Below are positions 36,316 through 44,372 of a DNA stretch of 64,000 bases, piece after piece; within the stretch, counting starts at the first letter, position 1, and the number at the start of each line of letters is the position of its first letter. The notes beneath the pieces were generated by a model. That model had not been told where the DNA came from. It ran no database searches and saw only the letters and a list, made by a program, of their open reading frames with translations. The stretch covers positions 62,001 to 126,000 of the forward strand of contig JAVXMY010000003.1 in assembly GCA_036646055.1 (NCBI GenBank), in the 5' to 3' direction. This DNA comes from JAVWMQ01 sp036646055. GTDB taxonomy: Bacteria > Bacillota > Clostridia > Peptostreptococcales > Anaerovoracaceae. The position numbers and the translations under genes are program-made.

Positions 36316-38268
36316 TTATTTACTTTCCTGATATGCTTTTATAATTTTATCTGCAATGTTGCCTGGAACTTGGTCATATCTTTCAAATTCTAATTCATAG
36401 AATCCTCTAGCCTGAGTCATTGCTCTTAGAACAACTGCATAGTCAAACAATTCAGCTTGTGGAGCTTCAGCCATAATTTTTTGATCTCCGTTAGCCTGTG
36501 GTTCCATACCTAATATTTTACCTCTACGCTTGTTCATATCGCCCATTACATCGCCCATATTGTTTTCAGGTACATAGATGTCTAAATGCATAATTGGTTC
36601 TAACAAGCAAGGTTTAGCCTCTATAATGCCCTTCTTAAATGCAAGTGAAGCAGCAATCTTAAATGCCATTTCATTTGAGTCAACATCATGGTATGATCCG
36701 TCATATAAATCAGCCTTAATATTTACTACCTTACATCCAGCTAGAGGTCCTTTTTCCATAGATTCAATTATACCCTTCTCAACTGCAGGAACATAGTTCT
36801 TAGGAATTGAACCACCAAATAGAGATTCTGTAAATTCAAAGTCTTCTGTAGAAGGTCCAAATTTAATGTGTACATCACCATACTGTCCAGCTCCACCAGA
36901 TTGTTTCTTATGTTTCCCCTGAACATCTGAAGTACCCTTAATTGTTTCTCTATATGCAATTTTCTGTGGGATAGTTTTAACTTCAACACCAAATCTATCT
37001 TTTAGTTTTTCCATTATTACATTAAGCTGAATTTCACCTTGTCCACCTAGCAAGGTCTGTTTAGTTTCAGAATTTCTTTCAATAACAAATGAAGGATCTT
37101 CTTCTCTTAATCTAGCTAAACCTGCAAAGACTTTATCTTCGTCTTTTTTATCTGCAGCTTCAATGGCTAAGAATAAAGATGGCTTTGGATAATCTAAAGG
37201 AAGATATCTAATAATATTACCCTTTTCACAAAGTGTATCTCCAGACAAAGTATGCTGTAATTTAGAAACAGCAACAATATCTCCAGCCTCTGCATAATTT
37301 AATTCTTCCTGATGATTACCTCTTAAGAAGAATAACTTCCCAATTTTTTCTGGTTTTTCAGTTCTTTCATTAAGAATTTCTGTACCTGCATTTAACTTAC
37401 CAGATACTACCTTCATAATAGAAATCTTGCCTACAAATGGGTCAACAATTGTTTTGAATACAAATGCTGAAACTGGTCCATCTGTTTTAGAAATAACTTC
37501 TACTGGTTCGTTTTTATCATTAAATCCTCTATATGGACCATGTTCTAATGGTGTTGGAACATATTCAATCAATAAATCAAGTAAACCTTCACTACCATGT
37601 CCCATAATAAATGCTGAAGAAAGTACTGGAACAATTCCACCTTCCTGAATACCTTTGCGCAAGCCCTTTTTAATTTCTTCTTCTGAGAAATTGTCTCCGT
37701 TAAAGTATTTTTCCATTAATTCATCATCTGTCATAGCGATAGCTTCCTTAAGTTCTTCATCTATCTCTGTTGTAATTGGCCAACTAAATGGAATTAAATG
37801 CTCTCCAAATTTATCTTTTAATTCATTGAAAGTTTTGAAATAATCAAATTCATCTTTGTCTCTTTTATTAATTACTATAAATCTTGGTTTTTTATATCTT
37901 TCACAAGCCTTCCATGCCTGTTCTGTTCCTACCTGAACGCCTGCCCCTGCATCAACTAAAATAATAGCCGCTTCAGAAGCTCTAAGTGCTGCATTAACTT
38001 CTCCAACAAAATCGAAGTATCCCGGAGTGTCTATAAAGTTAATCTTACTTTCCTGCCAAATTACTGGAACAACAGAAGTGTTAATTGAATATCCTTTTTC
38101 TATTTCCATTTTGTCGTAGTCAGAAATAGTATTTCCATCTTCAACTTTACCCATTCTATTAGTAGCACCAGTTTCTAATAGTACTGATTCTAGGAATGTT
38201 GTTTTACCACAACCGCCGTGTCCAACAAGTGCAACGTTTCTAATTGTTTCGCTAGTATAGCCTTTCAT
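36316..38268 (-). CDS. Elongation factor G-like GTPase (EF-G paralog)
   Basis: A 650-residue EF-G-like translation GTPase. The G domain begins RNVALVGHGGCGKTTFLESV (G1), with DTPGYFDF (G3) and NKRDKDEFDYF (G4); domains II-V follow, with the domain IV segment KKQSGGAGQYGDVHIKFGP and the C-terminal YELEFERYDQVPGN. It is shorter than canonical FusA (about 690) and lacks the usual rpsG-tufA neighbours, so it is a paralog with an uncertain role; such proteins are common in Clostridia. It stands alone between its promoter with a CodY-like box and its own terminator, which suggests nutrient-linked control. Confidence 0.9.
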   Translation of the reverse strand: MKGYTSETIRNVALVGHGGCGKTTFLESVLLETGATNRMGKVEDGNTISDYDKMEIEKGYSINTSVVPVIWQESKINFIDTPGYFDFVGEVNAALRASEAAIILVDAGAGVQVGTEQAWKACERYKKPRFIVINKRDKDEFDYFKTFNELKDKFGEHLIPFSWPITTEIDEELKEAIAMTDDELMEKYFNGDNFSEEEIKKGLRKGIQEGGIVPVLSSAFIMGHGSEGLLDLLIEYVPTPLEHGPYRGFNDKNEPVEVISKTDGPVSAFVFKTIVDPFVGKISIMKVVSGKLNAGTEILNERTEKPEKIGKLFFLRGNHQEELNYAEAGDIVAVSKLQHTLSGDTLCEKGNIIRYLPLDYPKPSLFLAIEAADKKDEDKVFAGLARLREEDPSFVIERNSETKQTLLGGQGEIQLNVIMEKLKDRFGVEVKTIPQKIAYRETIKGTSDVQGKHKKQSGGAGQYGDVHIKFGPSTEDFEFTESLFGGSIPKNYVPAVEKGIIESMEKGPLAGCKVVNIKADLYDGSYHDVDSNEMAFKIAASLAFKKGIIEAKPCLLEPIMHLDIYVPENNMGDVMGDMNKRRGKILGMEPQANGDQKIMAEAPQAELFDYAVVLRAMTQARGFYELEFERYDQVPGNIADKIIKAYQESK

Positions 38269-38307
38269 ATGTAAGCCCTCCTCAAAATTTATTTAACAAG
38301 TGATTTC

Positions 38308-38336
38308 ATTATAACACCTTGTTAACTTCTTATCAA
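38308..38336 (-). promoter_or_regulatory. Promoter of the EF-G-like gene
   Basis: TTGATA (38331-38336) and a perfect TATAAT (38308-38313) with an extended TG at 17 bases on the minus strand, 40 bases before the start. Confidence 0.75.
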
Positions 38337-38349
38337 TAAATGTTATTGA

Positions 38350-38364
38350 ATTTTTCAGAAAATT
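38350..38364. promoter_or_regulatory. CodY-box-like operator upstream of the EF-G-like gene
   Basis: The palindromic 15-mer matches the CodY consensus AATTTTCWGAAAATT at 14 of 15 positions. It lies 13 bases upstream of the -35, in the same place relative to the promoter as at codY. Confidence 0.6.
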
Positions 38365-38380
38365 TATATATTTCAATTAA

Positions 38381-38412
38381 AAAAAAGTCATTTATAATTT
38401 AATGACTTTTTT
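38381..38412 (-). terminator. Terminator of the cobalamin operon
   Basis: AAAAAAGTCATT (38381-38392) and AATGACTTTTTT (38401-38412) form a 12-bp stem with T runs on both strands. It lies 7 bases after the stop of cbiC, the last gene of the cobalamin cluster. Confidence 0.88.
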
Positions 38413-38418
38413 TGGTCT

Positions 38419-39066
38419 TTATACTGTAATTCTACCCGTAGCAATATAGGACATTCCGTTACAAATAGCAGCTGCAATATTACTGCCACCCTTTCGCCCA
38501 CTTGCAACAATATATGGAATTTCTAAACTCATAATTAGTTCCTTAGATTCTACAACATTTACAAATCCAACTGGCACACCGATTACTAATTCAGGCTTTA
38601 AAACCCCATCCTTAACCAACTCATAAATTCTAACAAGGGCTGTAGGTGCATTGCCAATTGCAAAAATAATAGGTTTGCCAAGTTTCGCAGCCTTATCAAT
38701 ACATGCTGTCGCACGAGTTGTACCATTAGCTTTAGCATGAGTTGCAACATCATCATCAGCCATAAAACACATAACTTGCCCACCAAATTTTTCAACTGCT
38801 GCCTTGTTAACACCAGCTTTAGCCATATTAGTATCTGTAACTATAATAGCTCCCTTTTTAATAGCTTCAATGCCTTTTAAAACTGCATCCCTAGAAAACT
38901 TTAAATTATCTAAATAATCAAAGTCAGCACTAGTGTGAATAGCTCTTTTAATAATCGGCTTTTCATAAGGATCCAAATCCACCCTAGCCATTTCACTTTC
39001 AATTATCTCCATACTTCTATTTTCAATATCAGCAGGAAGCACATTCTGTAATTTCACCTTTTCCAT
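38419..39066 (-). CDS. cbiC: Cobalt-precorrin-8 methylmutase CbiC
   Basis: Moves the C11 methyl group to C12, giving cobyrinic acid. The catalytic histidine is in IKRAIHTSADFDYL (about residue 46), and the C-terminal GRKGGSNIAAAICNGMSYI is the family signature. At 215 residues the length is right. It is the last gene before the terminator and follows cbiP by 14 bases. AGGTG is the ribosome binding site. Confidence 0.96.
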   Translation of the reverse strand: MEKVKLQNVLPADIENRSMEIIESEMARVDLDPYEKPIIKRAIHTSADFDYLDNLKFSRDAVLKGIEAIKKGAIIVTDTNMAKAGVNKAAVEKFGGQVMCFMADDDVATHAKANGTTRATACIDKAAKLGKPIIFAIGNAPTALVRIYELVKDGVLKPELVIGVPVGFVNVVESKELIMSLEIPYIVASGRKGGSNIAAAICNGMSYIATGRITV

Positions 39067-39080
39067 ATTTACACCTATTT

Positions 39081-39923
39081 CTATTTAATCCCCATCATGC
39101 TCAAAATTAAACTAATATCTAAATTTTCTTCAATACCTTTGGCTAAAATTTCATATTGTTTTTCTCTAAACTCATCAGAGTAAACCATATCACTGCCACT
39201 TTTAGACCTAGATAAACTATCTTCCGGCTCAATATCAACATCCATGTATGGAATAACACCAATAACCGGCTTCTCTGTAATCTGTTCAAGCTTTGAAACC
39301 CCATCAAGAATCAAGTCCATATTTCCTCTAAACTTATTAATAATTAATCCTTTAACTAAGTCCTCTTCCACAGGATCTAACAAGGTAAGAGTTCCAACAA
39401 GTGAAGCAAAAACCCCACCTCGCTCTATGTCTGAAACAAGCAAAACCGGAGCATTTACCATCTTGGCAATAAACATATTTACCAAATCACCGTCTTTAAT
39501 ATTAATTTCAGCAGGGCTGCCTGCCCCTTCAATAACAACAATATCATAGTCCCTTGCCAAGGAGTCTAAAGACTCAAAAAGTAAAGCACCAAAATAATCC
39601 TTATGTTCCTTGTATGGCCTTCCATCAGGGCTAATCCACTCTTTGCCTAAAGCCAAAACCTTTAAATTGCCTGGCCCCAAAGGCTTAATAAGCAACGGAT
39701 TCATCTTAGCCATAGGTTTAACTCCAGCAGCTTCTGCCTGTAGAACCTGAGCTTTACCCATTTCAAGCCCCTCAGAAGTCACAAACCCATTTGAAGTTAA
39801 ATTTTGGGCCTTAAAAGGAGCCACCTTATATCCCATATTTTTAAAAAGCCTGCAAAGTCCAGTTACAACTAAACTTTTGCCCGCATCTGAAGTCGTTCCC
39901 TGAACCATCAAAAACTTTGCCAT
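39081..39923 (-). CDS. cbiP: Cobyric acid synthase CbiP lacking the glutamine amidotransferase domain
   Basis: The N-terminal synthetase half of CbiP/CobQ, which amidates four side chains of cobyrinate a,c-diamide. The P-loop GTTSDAGKS is at residues 9-17, with NKFRGNMDL at about 197 and IPYMDVDIEPEDSLS at 224-238. Known CbiP proteins have about 500 residues and continue with a class I glutaminase. Here the protein has 280. Residues 247-280 (SDEFREKQYEILAKGIEENL and on) look like the extreme C-terminal tail of normal CbiP, so the glutaminase region seems deleted in frame rather than cut off at the end. No separate glutaminase gene of this type lies nearby. The frame is open and neighbouring spacing is tight (1 base after cobD). 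Confidence 0.9.
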   Translation of the reverse strand: MAKFLMVQGTTSDAGKSLVVTGLCRLFKNMGYKVAPFKAQNLTSNGFVTSEGLEMGKAQVLQAEAAGVKPMAKMNPLLIKPLGPGNLKVLALGKEWISPDGRPYKEHKDYFGALLFESLDSLARDYDIVVIEGAGSPAEINIKDGDLVNMFIAKMVNAPVLLVSDIERGGVFASLVGTLTLLDPVEEDLVKGLIINKFRGNMDLILDGVSKLEQITEKPVIGVIPYMDVDIEPEDSLSRSKSGSDMVYSDEFREKQYEILAKGIEENLDISLILSMMGIK

Positions 39924-39924
39924 A

Positions 39925-41016
39925 TTAACCGTCCATTTCCTTCAAAACTTGTTTCATTGCATCAATAAAAGCCAAGTTTTCATCTATTCTCCTAACAGCA
40001 ATTCTTGAAAATTCATGAGTAAGCCCCACATAATTACTGCAATCTCTTATGAGAAAACCTGCGCTGCGCATTTTTTCCCTGAAGATATTTCCTCTCTTCA
40101 TTCCATCTCTGTCAGCTATCTTAAAAAAAATGTAGTTTGCCATTGGTTTAAAGACTTTGAAACCTACACTTGTTAAAGCATCAACTAAAACCCTTCGTTC
40201 AGCTGAAATCACTTCCATAGCATCCCTTACATATTCGTCCTCATCAAGAGCTGCAAGACCAGCAACTTGAGCAGGAATAGATACGCTCCAAGGCTGACCC
40301 ATTTCATATATTTTGTCCAAGGTTTCCTTGTTGCTACACAAGCAATAACCTAATCTAAAACCAGCCATAGCATAATTTTTAGTAAAAGCCTTTAATATAA
40401 TCAAGTTATCCATTTTAGATAAATAGGACTTAACCGTAAGTTCTTCAGGTTTTTGGATAAACTCAATAAAACATTCATCAACAACTAAAGTAATATTATT
40501 TTTAACACTTTTTTGTAGGATTTGATCCATTAAATTTTTATCAGTTAGCCTTCCTGTGGGATTGTTTGGATTGCAGATAAACATAATATCTATGCCATCT
40601 TCCATGTAATCTAAAATATCATCCTGGACAGCAAAATCATGTTCTTCTTTAAGAATATAATGATTGGTCTTACAATCAACTACAGATAATGCCTGTTCAT
40701 ATTCAGCAAAAGTTGGTCCAGTAACTAGGGCCTTTTTTGGCTTTTTGGAAAGGGTAATTCTAAAAATAATATCAGCTGCACCGTTGCCACAAAGTATGTA
40801 CTCATTATTTATTCCTTCTGCCTTGGCAAGCTTTGCAATTAAATCTCTGCAAAGAGGATCAGGATAATTGGAACAATCCTTTAGGCATTTTGTAACCGCA
40901 TTAATAATTCCATCAGGAACTCCTAAAGGGTTAATGTTTGCCGAAAAGTCGTATATTTTTTTGCCGATTTCTTTTTGTGCAGAGTAAATATCTCCACCAT
41001 GAACTAGATTTTTCAA
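39925..41016 (-). CDS. cobD: L-threonine-O-3-phosphate decarboxylase CobD
   Basis: Aspartate-aminotransferase-fold PLP enzyme that makes (R)-1-amino-2-propanol phosphate for the corrin side chain. The start of the protein MKNLVHGGDI and FSANINPLGVP are typical, CNPNNPTGRL is the aminotransferase block, and the PLP lysine is in ILKAFTKNYAMAGFRLGY. I chose the TTG at 41014-41016 (363 residues), since AAAGGAG lies 5 bases upstream; an ATG at 41077-41079 would overlap cbiB by 49 bases and lacks a site. It follows cbiB in the normal order. Confidence 0.93.
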   Translation of the reverse strand: MKNLVHGGDIYSAQKEIGKKIYDFSANINPLGVPDGIINAVTKCLKDCSNYPDPLCRDLIAKLAKAEGINNEYILCGNGAADIIFRITLSKKPKKALVTGPTFAEYEQALSVVDCKTNHYILKEEHDFAVQDDILDYMEDGIDIMFICNPNNPTGRLTDKNLMDQILQKSVKNNITLVVDECFIEFIQKPEELTVKSYLSKMDNLIILKAFTKNYAMAGFRLGYCLCSNKETLDKIYEMGQPWSVSIPAQVAGLAALDEDEYVRDAMEVISAERRVLVDALTSVGFKVFKPMANYIFFKIADRDGMKRGNIFREKMRSAGFLIRDCSNYVGLTHEFSRIAVRRIDENLAFIDAMKQVLKEMDG

Positions 41017-41030
41017 GGTAACTCCTTTGT

Positions 41031-41990
41031 TTACATAAAACATATTACAGACAATAAAGTCAAACAAACGCATTGACAAATTATTGCAGCACCATATAAA
41101 AGCTTAATACTTTCCCTTATGTTCTCTAAATTTATCTCTTTAATTGGATCTCCAATGGTCTTCTTTTTGTATACTTTTCCAAAATAGTTTGCATTACCCG
41201 CCAGTTGAATTTCAAGTGCTCCAGCACAAGCCGATTCAGTTTGTCCACTGTTTGGACTTGCATGATTATACCTATCTCTCTTAAAAATTTTCCATGCATT
41301 CTTGCTATTATATGGCAAAAATTTGGCAGCACACACTATTAATATTCCGGAGATTCTAGCTGGTATATAGTTAGCCACATCATCAAGTTTAGCTGCAAAT
41401 CTTCCAAAATATAAGTACTTATCATTTTTGTATCCAATCATAGAATCTAAAGTATTTATAGCCTTATACATAAAGGCAAGTGGCCCACCACCAATGGCAA
41501 AATATATCATTGGAGCAACAACTCCATCTGCAGTGTTTTCTGCTACTGTTTCTACCGTAGCCTTAATAACACCTTCTTCAGATAGATTCTCTGTATCTCT
41601 GCCAACAATCATAGAAACAGCAGCTCTACCATCTTCTATGGTTCCGTTTTTTAAAGCATTATAAACCTTAAGACTTTCATCCTTAAGACACTTAGTAGCT
41701 AAAATCTGATAGCAAAAAATCGAATTAACAGCTAATGCCAAGTAGAAATTTATTTGTCCCAAGATCCATAGTATTAAAAATGGAACTGCAAAGGATAATA
41801 GAACAATAGTTATTGATAGAATCATTCCGCCAATAAATTCCCTCTGATTATCACCATTAGTAAAGTTGCGTATTTTCTTTTCTCCCCATTTAATCCCATT
41901 ACCCACAAGGCAAATAGGATGAGGTAATGAATAAGGATCTCCAATTATTAAATCCAATATAAAACCAATGGCCAAGCTTATAACTCTCAT
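41031..41990 (-). CDS. cbiB: Adenosylcobinamide-phosphate synthase CbiB
   Basis: Membrane enzyme that joins aminopropanol (phosphate) to cobyric acid. The 319-residue protein has several hydrophobic helices and the family blocks GFILDLIIGDPYSLPHPI at the N-terminus, GRDTENLSEEGVIKATVETV, and NHASPNSGQTESACAGAL in the second half. The start overlaps the stop of cobA-hemD by one base (TAATG), which suggests coupled translation. Confidence 0.96.
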   Translation of the reverse strand: MRVISLAIGFILDLIIGDPYSLPHPICLVGNGIKWGEKKIRNFTNGDNQREFIGGMILSITIVLLSFAVPFLILWILGQINFYLALAVNSIFCYQILATKCLKDESLKVYNALKNGTIEDGRAAVSMIVGRDTENLSEEGVIKATVETVAENTADGVVAPMIYFAIGGGPLAFMYKAINTLDSMIGYKNDKYLYFGRFAAKLDDVANYIPARISGILIVCAAKFLPYNSKNAWKIFKRDRYNHASPNSGQTESACAGALEIQLAGNANYFGKVYKKKTIGDPIKEINLENIRESIKLLYGAAIICQCVCLTLLSVICFM

Positions 41991-43486
41991 TACTTACTAT
42001 ATTCCTCCAAAAGTTTTGAAACCATACTGTCTATAGTTGCTTCTTCAGACATAATAATATTCATATTATATTTACTAGCTTCCTTACTTGTTTGTTCCCC
42101 AATGCAAAGAGCCTTTACCTTAGTAAAATCAATTCCTTCATTGTTTTTTACAAAAGCATTAACTGTTGAAGCGCTTGTAAATCCAACAATATCAATAGAA
42201 TCATCATACTTATTTAATTCTGTTGCTGTAACATCCAAAGTATCATAAATAGGAATATCATCAAATTCTAAATTGGCTTCTCTTAATGGAGTTATTACTT
42301 GATCAGTGCCAATTTTAGCACGTGGAATTAGTATCTTTTCTGCAGAAACAGTTTCAGCCAAAACTTTGCCTAACTCTATTCCGCTATAAATTTCTGGCAT
42401 TAAATCTACAAGAATACCTTTTGATTCAATTACCTTTTTAGTTCCAGGGCCTATTGCTGCAAACTTTAGACCACCTAAAGTTCTAACATCAACCTTGTTT
42501 TTTAATAGGGTATCAAAGAAAATTTTAGGACCAACTGGACTTGTGAAACAAACCCATCCATAATCCTTAATATTCTCAATTGCCTTATCTAAGGCTATAT
42601 TATTTTCTATTGGTACTGTCTTAATTGCTGGAAGCATTAAAACTTCACCACCTAAAAACCTTAATCTTTCGGCCAAACTTGAAGCTCTATCTGCAGGTCT
42701 TGTTACTGCAATTTTAACTCCCCCAAGAGGTCTATTTTCCGCCCAAGCGAAGTCATCAGAAAGACTACAAACCTTTCCAACAATAATAATAGCAGGTGTG
42801 CCTATATTTGCTTCTTTAGATTTCAAAGGCAGTGTTTCTACAGTTGCAACAACACGTCTTTGATGGGCTCTTGTGCCATTTTCCAAAATAGCAGCTGGCA
42901 TATCCTTATCCATTCCAGCCATAATTAAACCTTGGCAAATCTTAGGAAGGGCACCAACACCCATTAAGAAAATCAATGTTCCTTCAAGTTTAACTAAAGA
43001 CTTAAAGTCAATATTCGGTTCTTCTTCTTTTTTTGTATGTCCTGTAATTACATGGAAGGAAGAAGTGAAATCTCTATGAGTTACAGGAATGCCATTATAT
43101 GCTGGAACCGAAACTGCAGAAGTAACTCCTGGTACAATTTCAAAAGGAACCTTGTTCTCACAAAGAAGTTCAAGTTCCTCTCCGCCCCTTCCAAATACAA
43201 AGGGATCCCCTCCCTTTAATCTAACTACATTTTTGCCTGCCAAAGCTTCCCTTAGCAAAATTCTATTGATTTCATCCTGTGGAACCGGATGACTTCCTGC
43301 AACCTTCCCAACGAAAATCTTTTCAATATTCTCAGGAATCATTCCAAGTACACCTTGTCCAACAAGTTTGTCATAAACTACAACATCAGCATTTTCAAGC
43401 AAGTATTTACCCTTCAAAGTAAATAGGCCTACATCTGAAGGACCAGCTCCAACAAGCCAAACCTTACCAATATTATTATTAGTCAT
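41990..43486 (-). CDS. cobA-hemD: Fused uroporphyrinogen-III methyltransferase / uroporphyrinogen-III synthase (CobA-HemD)
   Basis: One chain that closes the tetrapyrrole ring to uroporphyrinogen III and then methylates it at C2 and C7 to precorrin-2. The CobA half (residues 1-245) shows LVGAGPSDVGLFTLKG and VRLKGGDPFVFGRGGEEL. The HemD half (residues 255-498) starts GGVKIAVTRPADRASSLAE and includes VCFTSPVGPKIFFD and DIVGFTSASTVNAF. The fusion is common in Clostridia and commits uroporphyrinogen III to corrin or siroheme. The start overlaps hemC by 8 bases with AAAGGAG inside hemC. Confidence 0.96.
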   Translation of the reverse strand: MTNNNIGKVWLVGAGPSDVGLFTLKGKYLLENADVVVYDKLVGQGVLGMIPENIEKIFVGKVAGSHPVPQDEINRILLREALAGKNVVRLKGGDPFVFGRGGEELELLCENKVPFEIVPGVTSAVSVPAYNGIPVTHRDFTSSFHVITGHTKKEEEPNIDFKSLVKLEGTLIFLMGVGALPKICQGLIMAGMDKDMPAAILENGTRAHQRRVVATVETLPLKSKEANIGTPAIIIVGKVCSLSDDFAWAENRPLGGVKIAVTRPADRASSLAERLRFLGGEVLMLPAIKTVPIENNIALDKAIENIKDYGWVCFTSPVGPKIFFDTLLKNKVDVRTLGGLKFAAIGPGTKKVIESKGILVDLMPEIYSGIELGKVLAETVSAEKILIPRAKIGTDQVITPLREANLEFDDIPIYDTLDVTATELNKYDDSIDIVGFTSASTVNAFVKNNEGIDFTKVKALCIGEQTSKEASKYNMNIIMSEEATIDSMVSKLLEEYSK

Positions 43487-44372
43487 TTTTGCTCTCCTTT
43501 AATTTAATTGCCAACCCTGAAGCCAGCTTTAATCTATCTTTAAGTGGTCCTTTTACACTACCTTTAACTCCCACTTTATTTACCTCATCATAGTAAAGCC
43601 CAAAAATTTCAATTATTTCATCTTCCATATTAGCCATACTAAATGCCCCAATTGGTGAACTACATCCCCCATCTAGAACTCTAACAAACTCTCTTTCTGC
43701 CTCAGCTTCAGCTCTACTTTTAGCTGAATCAACAGACTCTAAAAATGAATAATCTTCATTAGCCCTACCCTGAATAACCAAAATCCCCTGTCCTGCAGAT
43801 GGAATCATTTCATTATGAGTAAAAACCTTAGTAATTCTATTGCCAAGTCCCACTCTAGTAAGCCCTGCATGGGCTAAAATCAAACTACCATACTCGCCTC
43901 TATCAAGCTTGGCTAGCCTAGTAATAACATTACCTCTAACGCTTTTACTTTCAAAATCCCCATAAATCTCCTCAAGTTGTAGTACCCTTCTAGCACTTGA
44001 ACTTCCAATAGGTTTAGACAGATCTATCTCTTTTTCGCCTTCAGGCAAAACTAAAACATCGTAAGGATTTGCTCTCTCACTAAAAGCCAAAAGAGGTAAC
44101 TTAGGATTTTCCTCCATAGGTAAATCCTTTAAACTATGAATTGTAATATCCACACGTTTATCCATAAGTGCCTTATCTAGTTCCTTAACAAAAAGTCCTT
44201 TGCCACCAATTTTATCAAGAGTCTTATCCAAAATAACATCTCCTGTAGTTTTCATTGTTACAAGTTCAAGCTGGATATCCGGATTATTTCTTGCAATTTC
44301 ATCCATAACAAGTTGTGTTTGCAAAACAGCAAGTTTGCTTTCTCTACTTCCAACTATGATTTTTCTCTTCAT
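43479..44372 (-). CDS. hemC: Porphobilinogen deaminase (hydroxymethylbilane synthase)
   Basis: Joins four porphobilinogen units into hydroxymethylbilane. The N-terminus IIVGSRESKLAVLQTQLV is a signature, HSLKDLP is the active-site region, SSARRVLQLEE follows, and the cysteine that carries the dipyrromethane cofactor is in LDGGCSSPIGAF (about residue 235). The length of 297 is slightly short, with a brief C-terminal domain. The start overlaps the stop of the cbiJ fusion by one base. Confidence 0.96.
   Translation of the reverse strand: MKRKIIVGSRESKLAVLQTQLVMDEIARNNPDIQLELVTMKTTGDVILDKTLDKIGGKGLFVKELDKALMDKRVDITIHSLKDLPMEENPKLPLLAFSERANPYDVLVLPEGEKEIDLSKPIGSSSARRVLQLEEIYGDFESKSVRGNVITRLAKLDRGEYGSLILAHAGLTRVGLGNRITKVFTHNEMIPSAGQGILVIQGRANEDYSFLESVDSAKSRAEAEAEREFVRVLDGGCSSPIGAFSMANMEDEIIEIFGLYYDEVNKVGVKGSVKGPLKDRLKLASGLAIKLKESKND

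Noticed and set aside
39081..39923. cbiP as a pseudogene
   Set aside because: The frame is open, starts and stops properly, and keeps a C-terminal tail; there is no leftover glutaminase sequence before cbiC, so an in-frame deletion fits better than decay.
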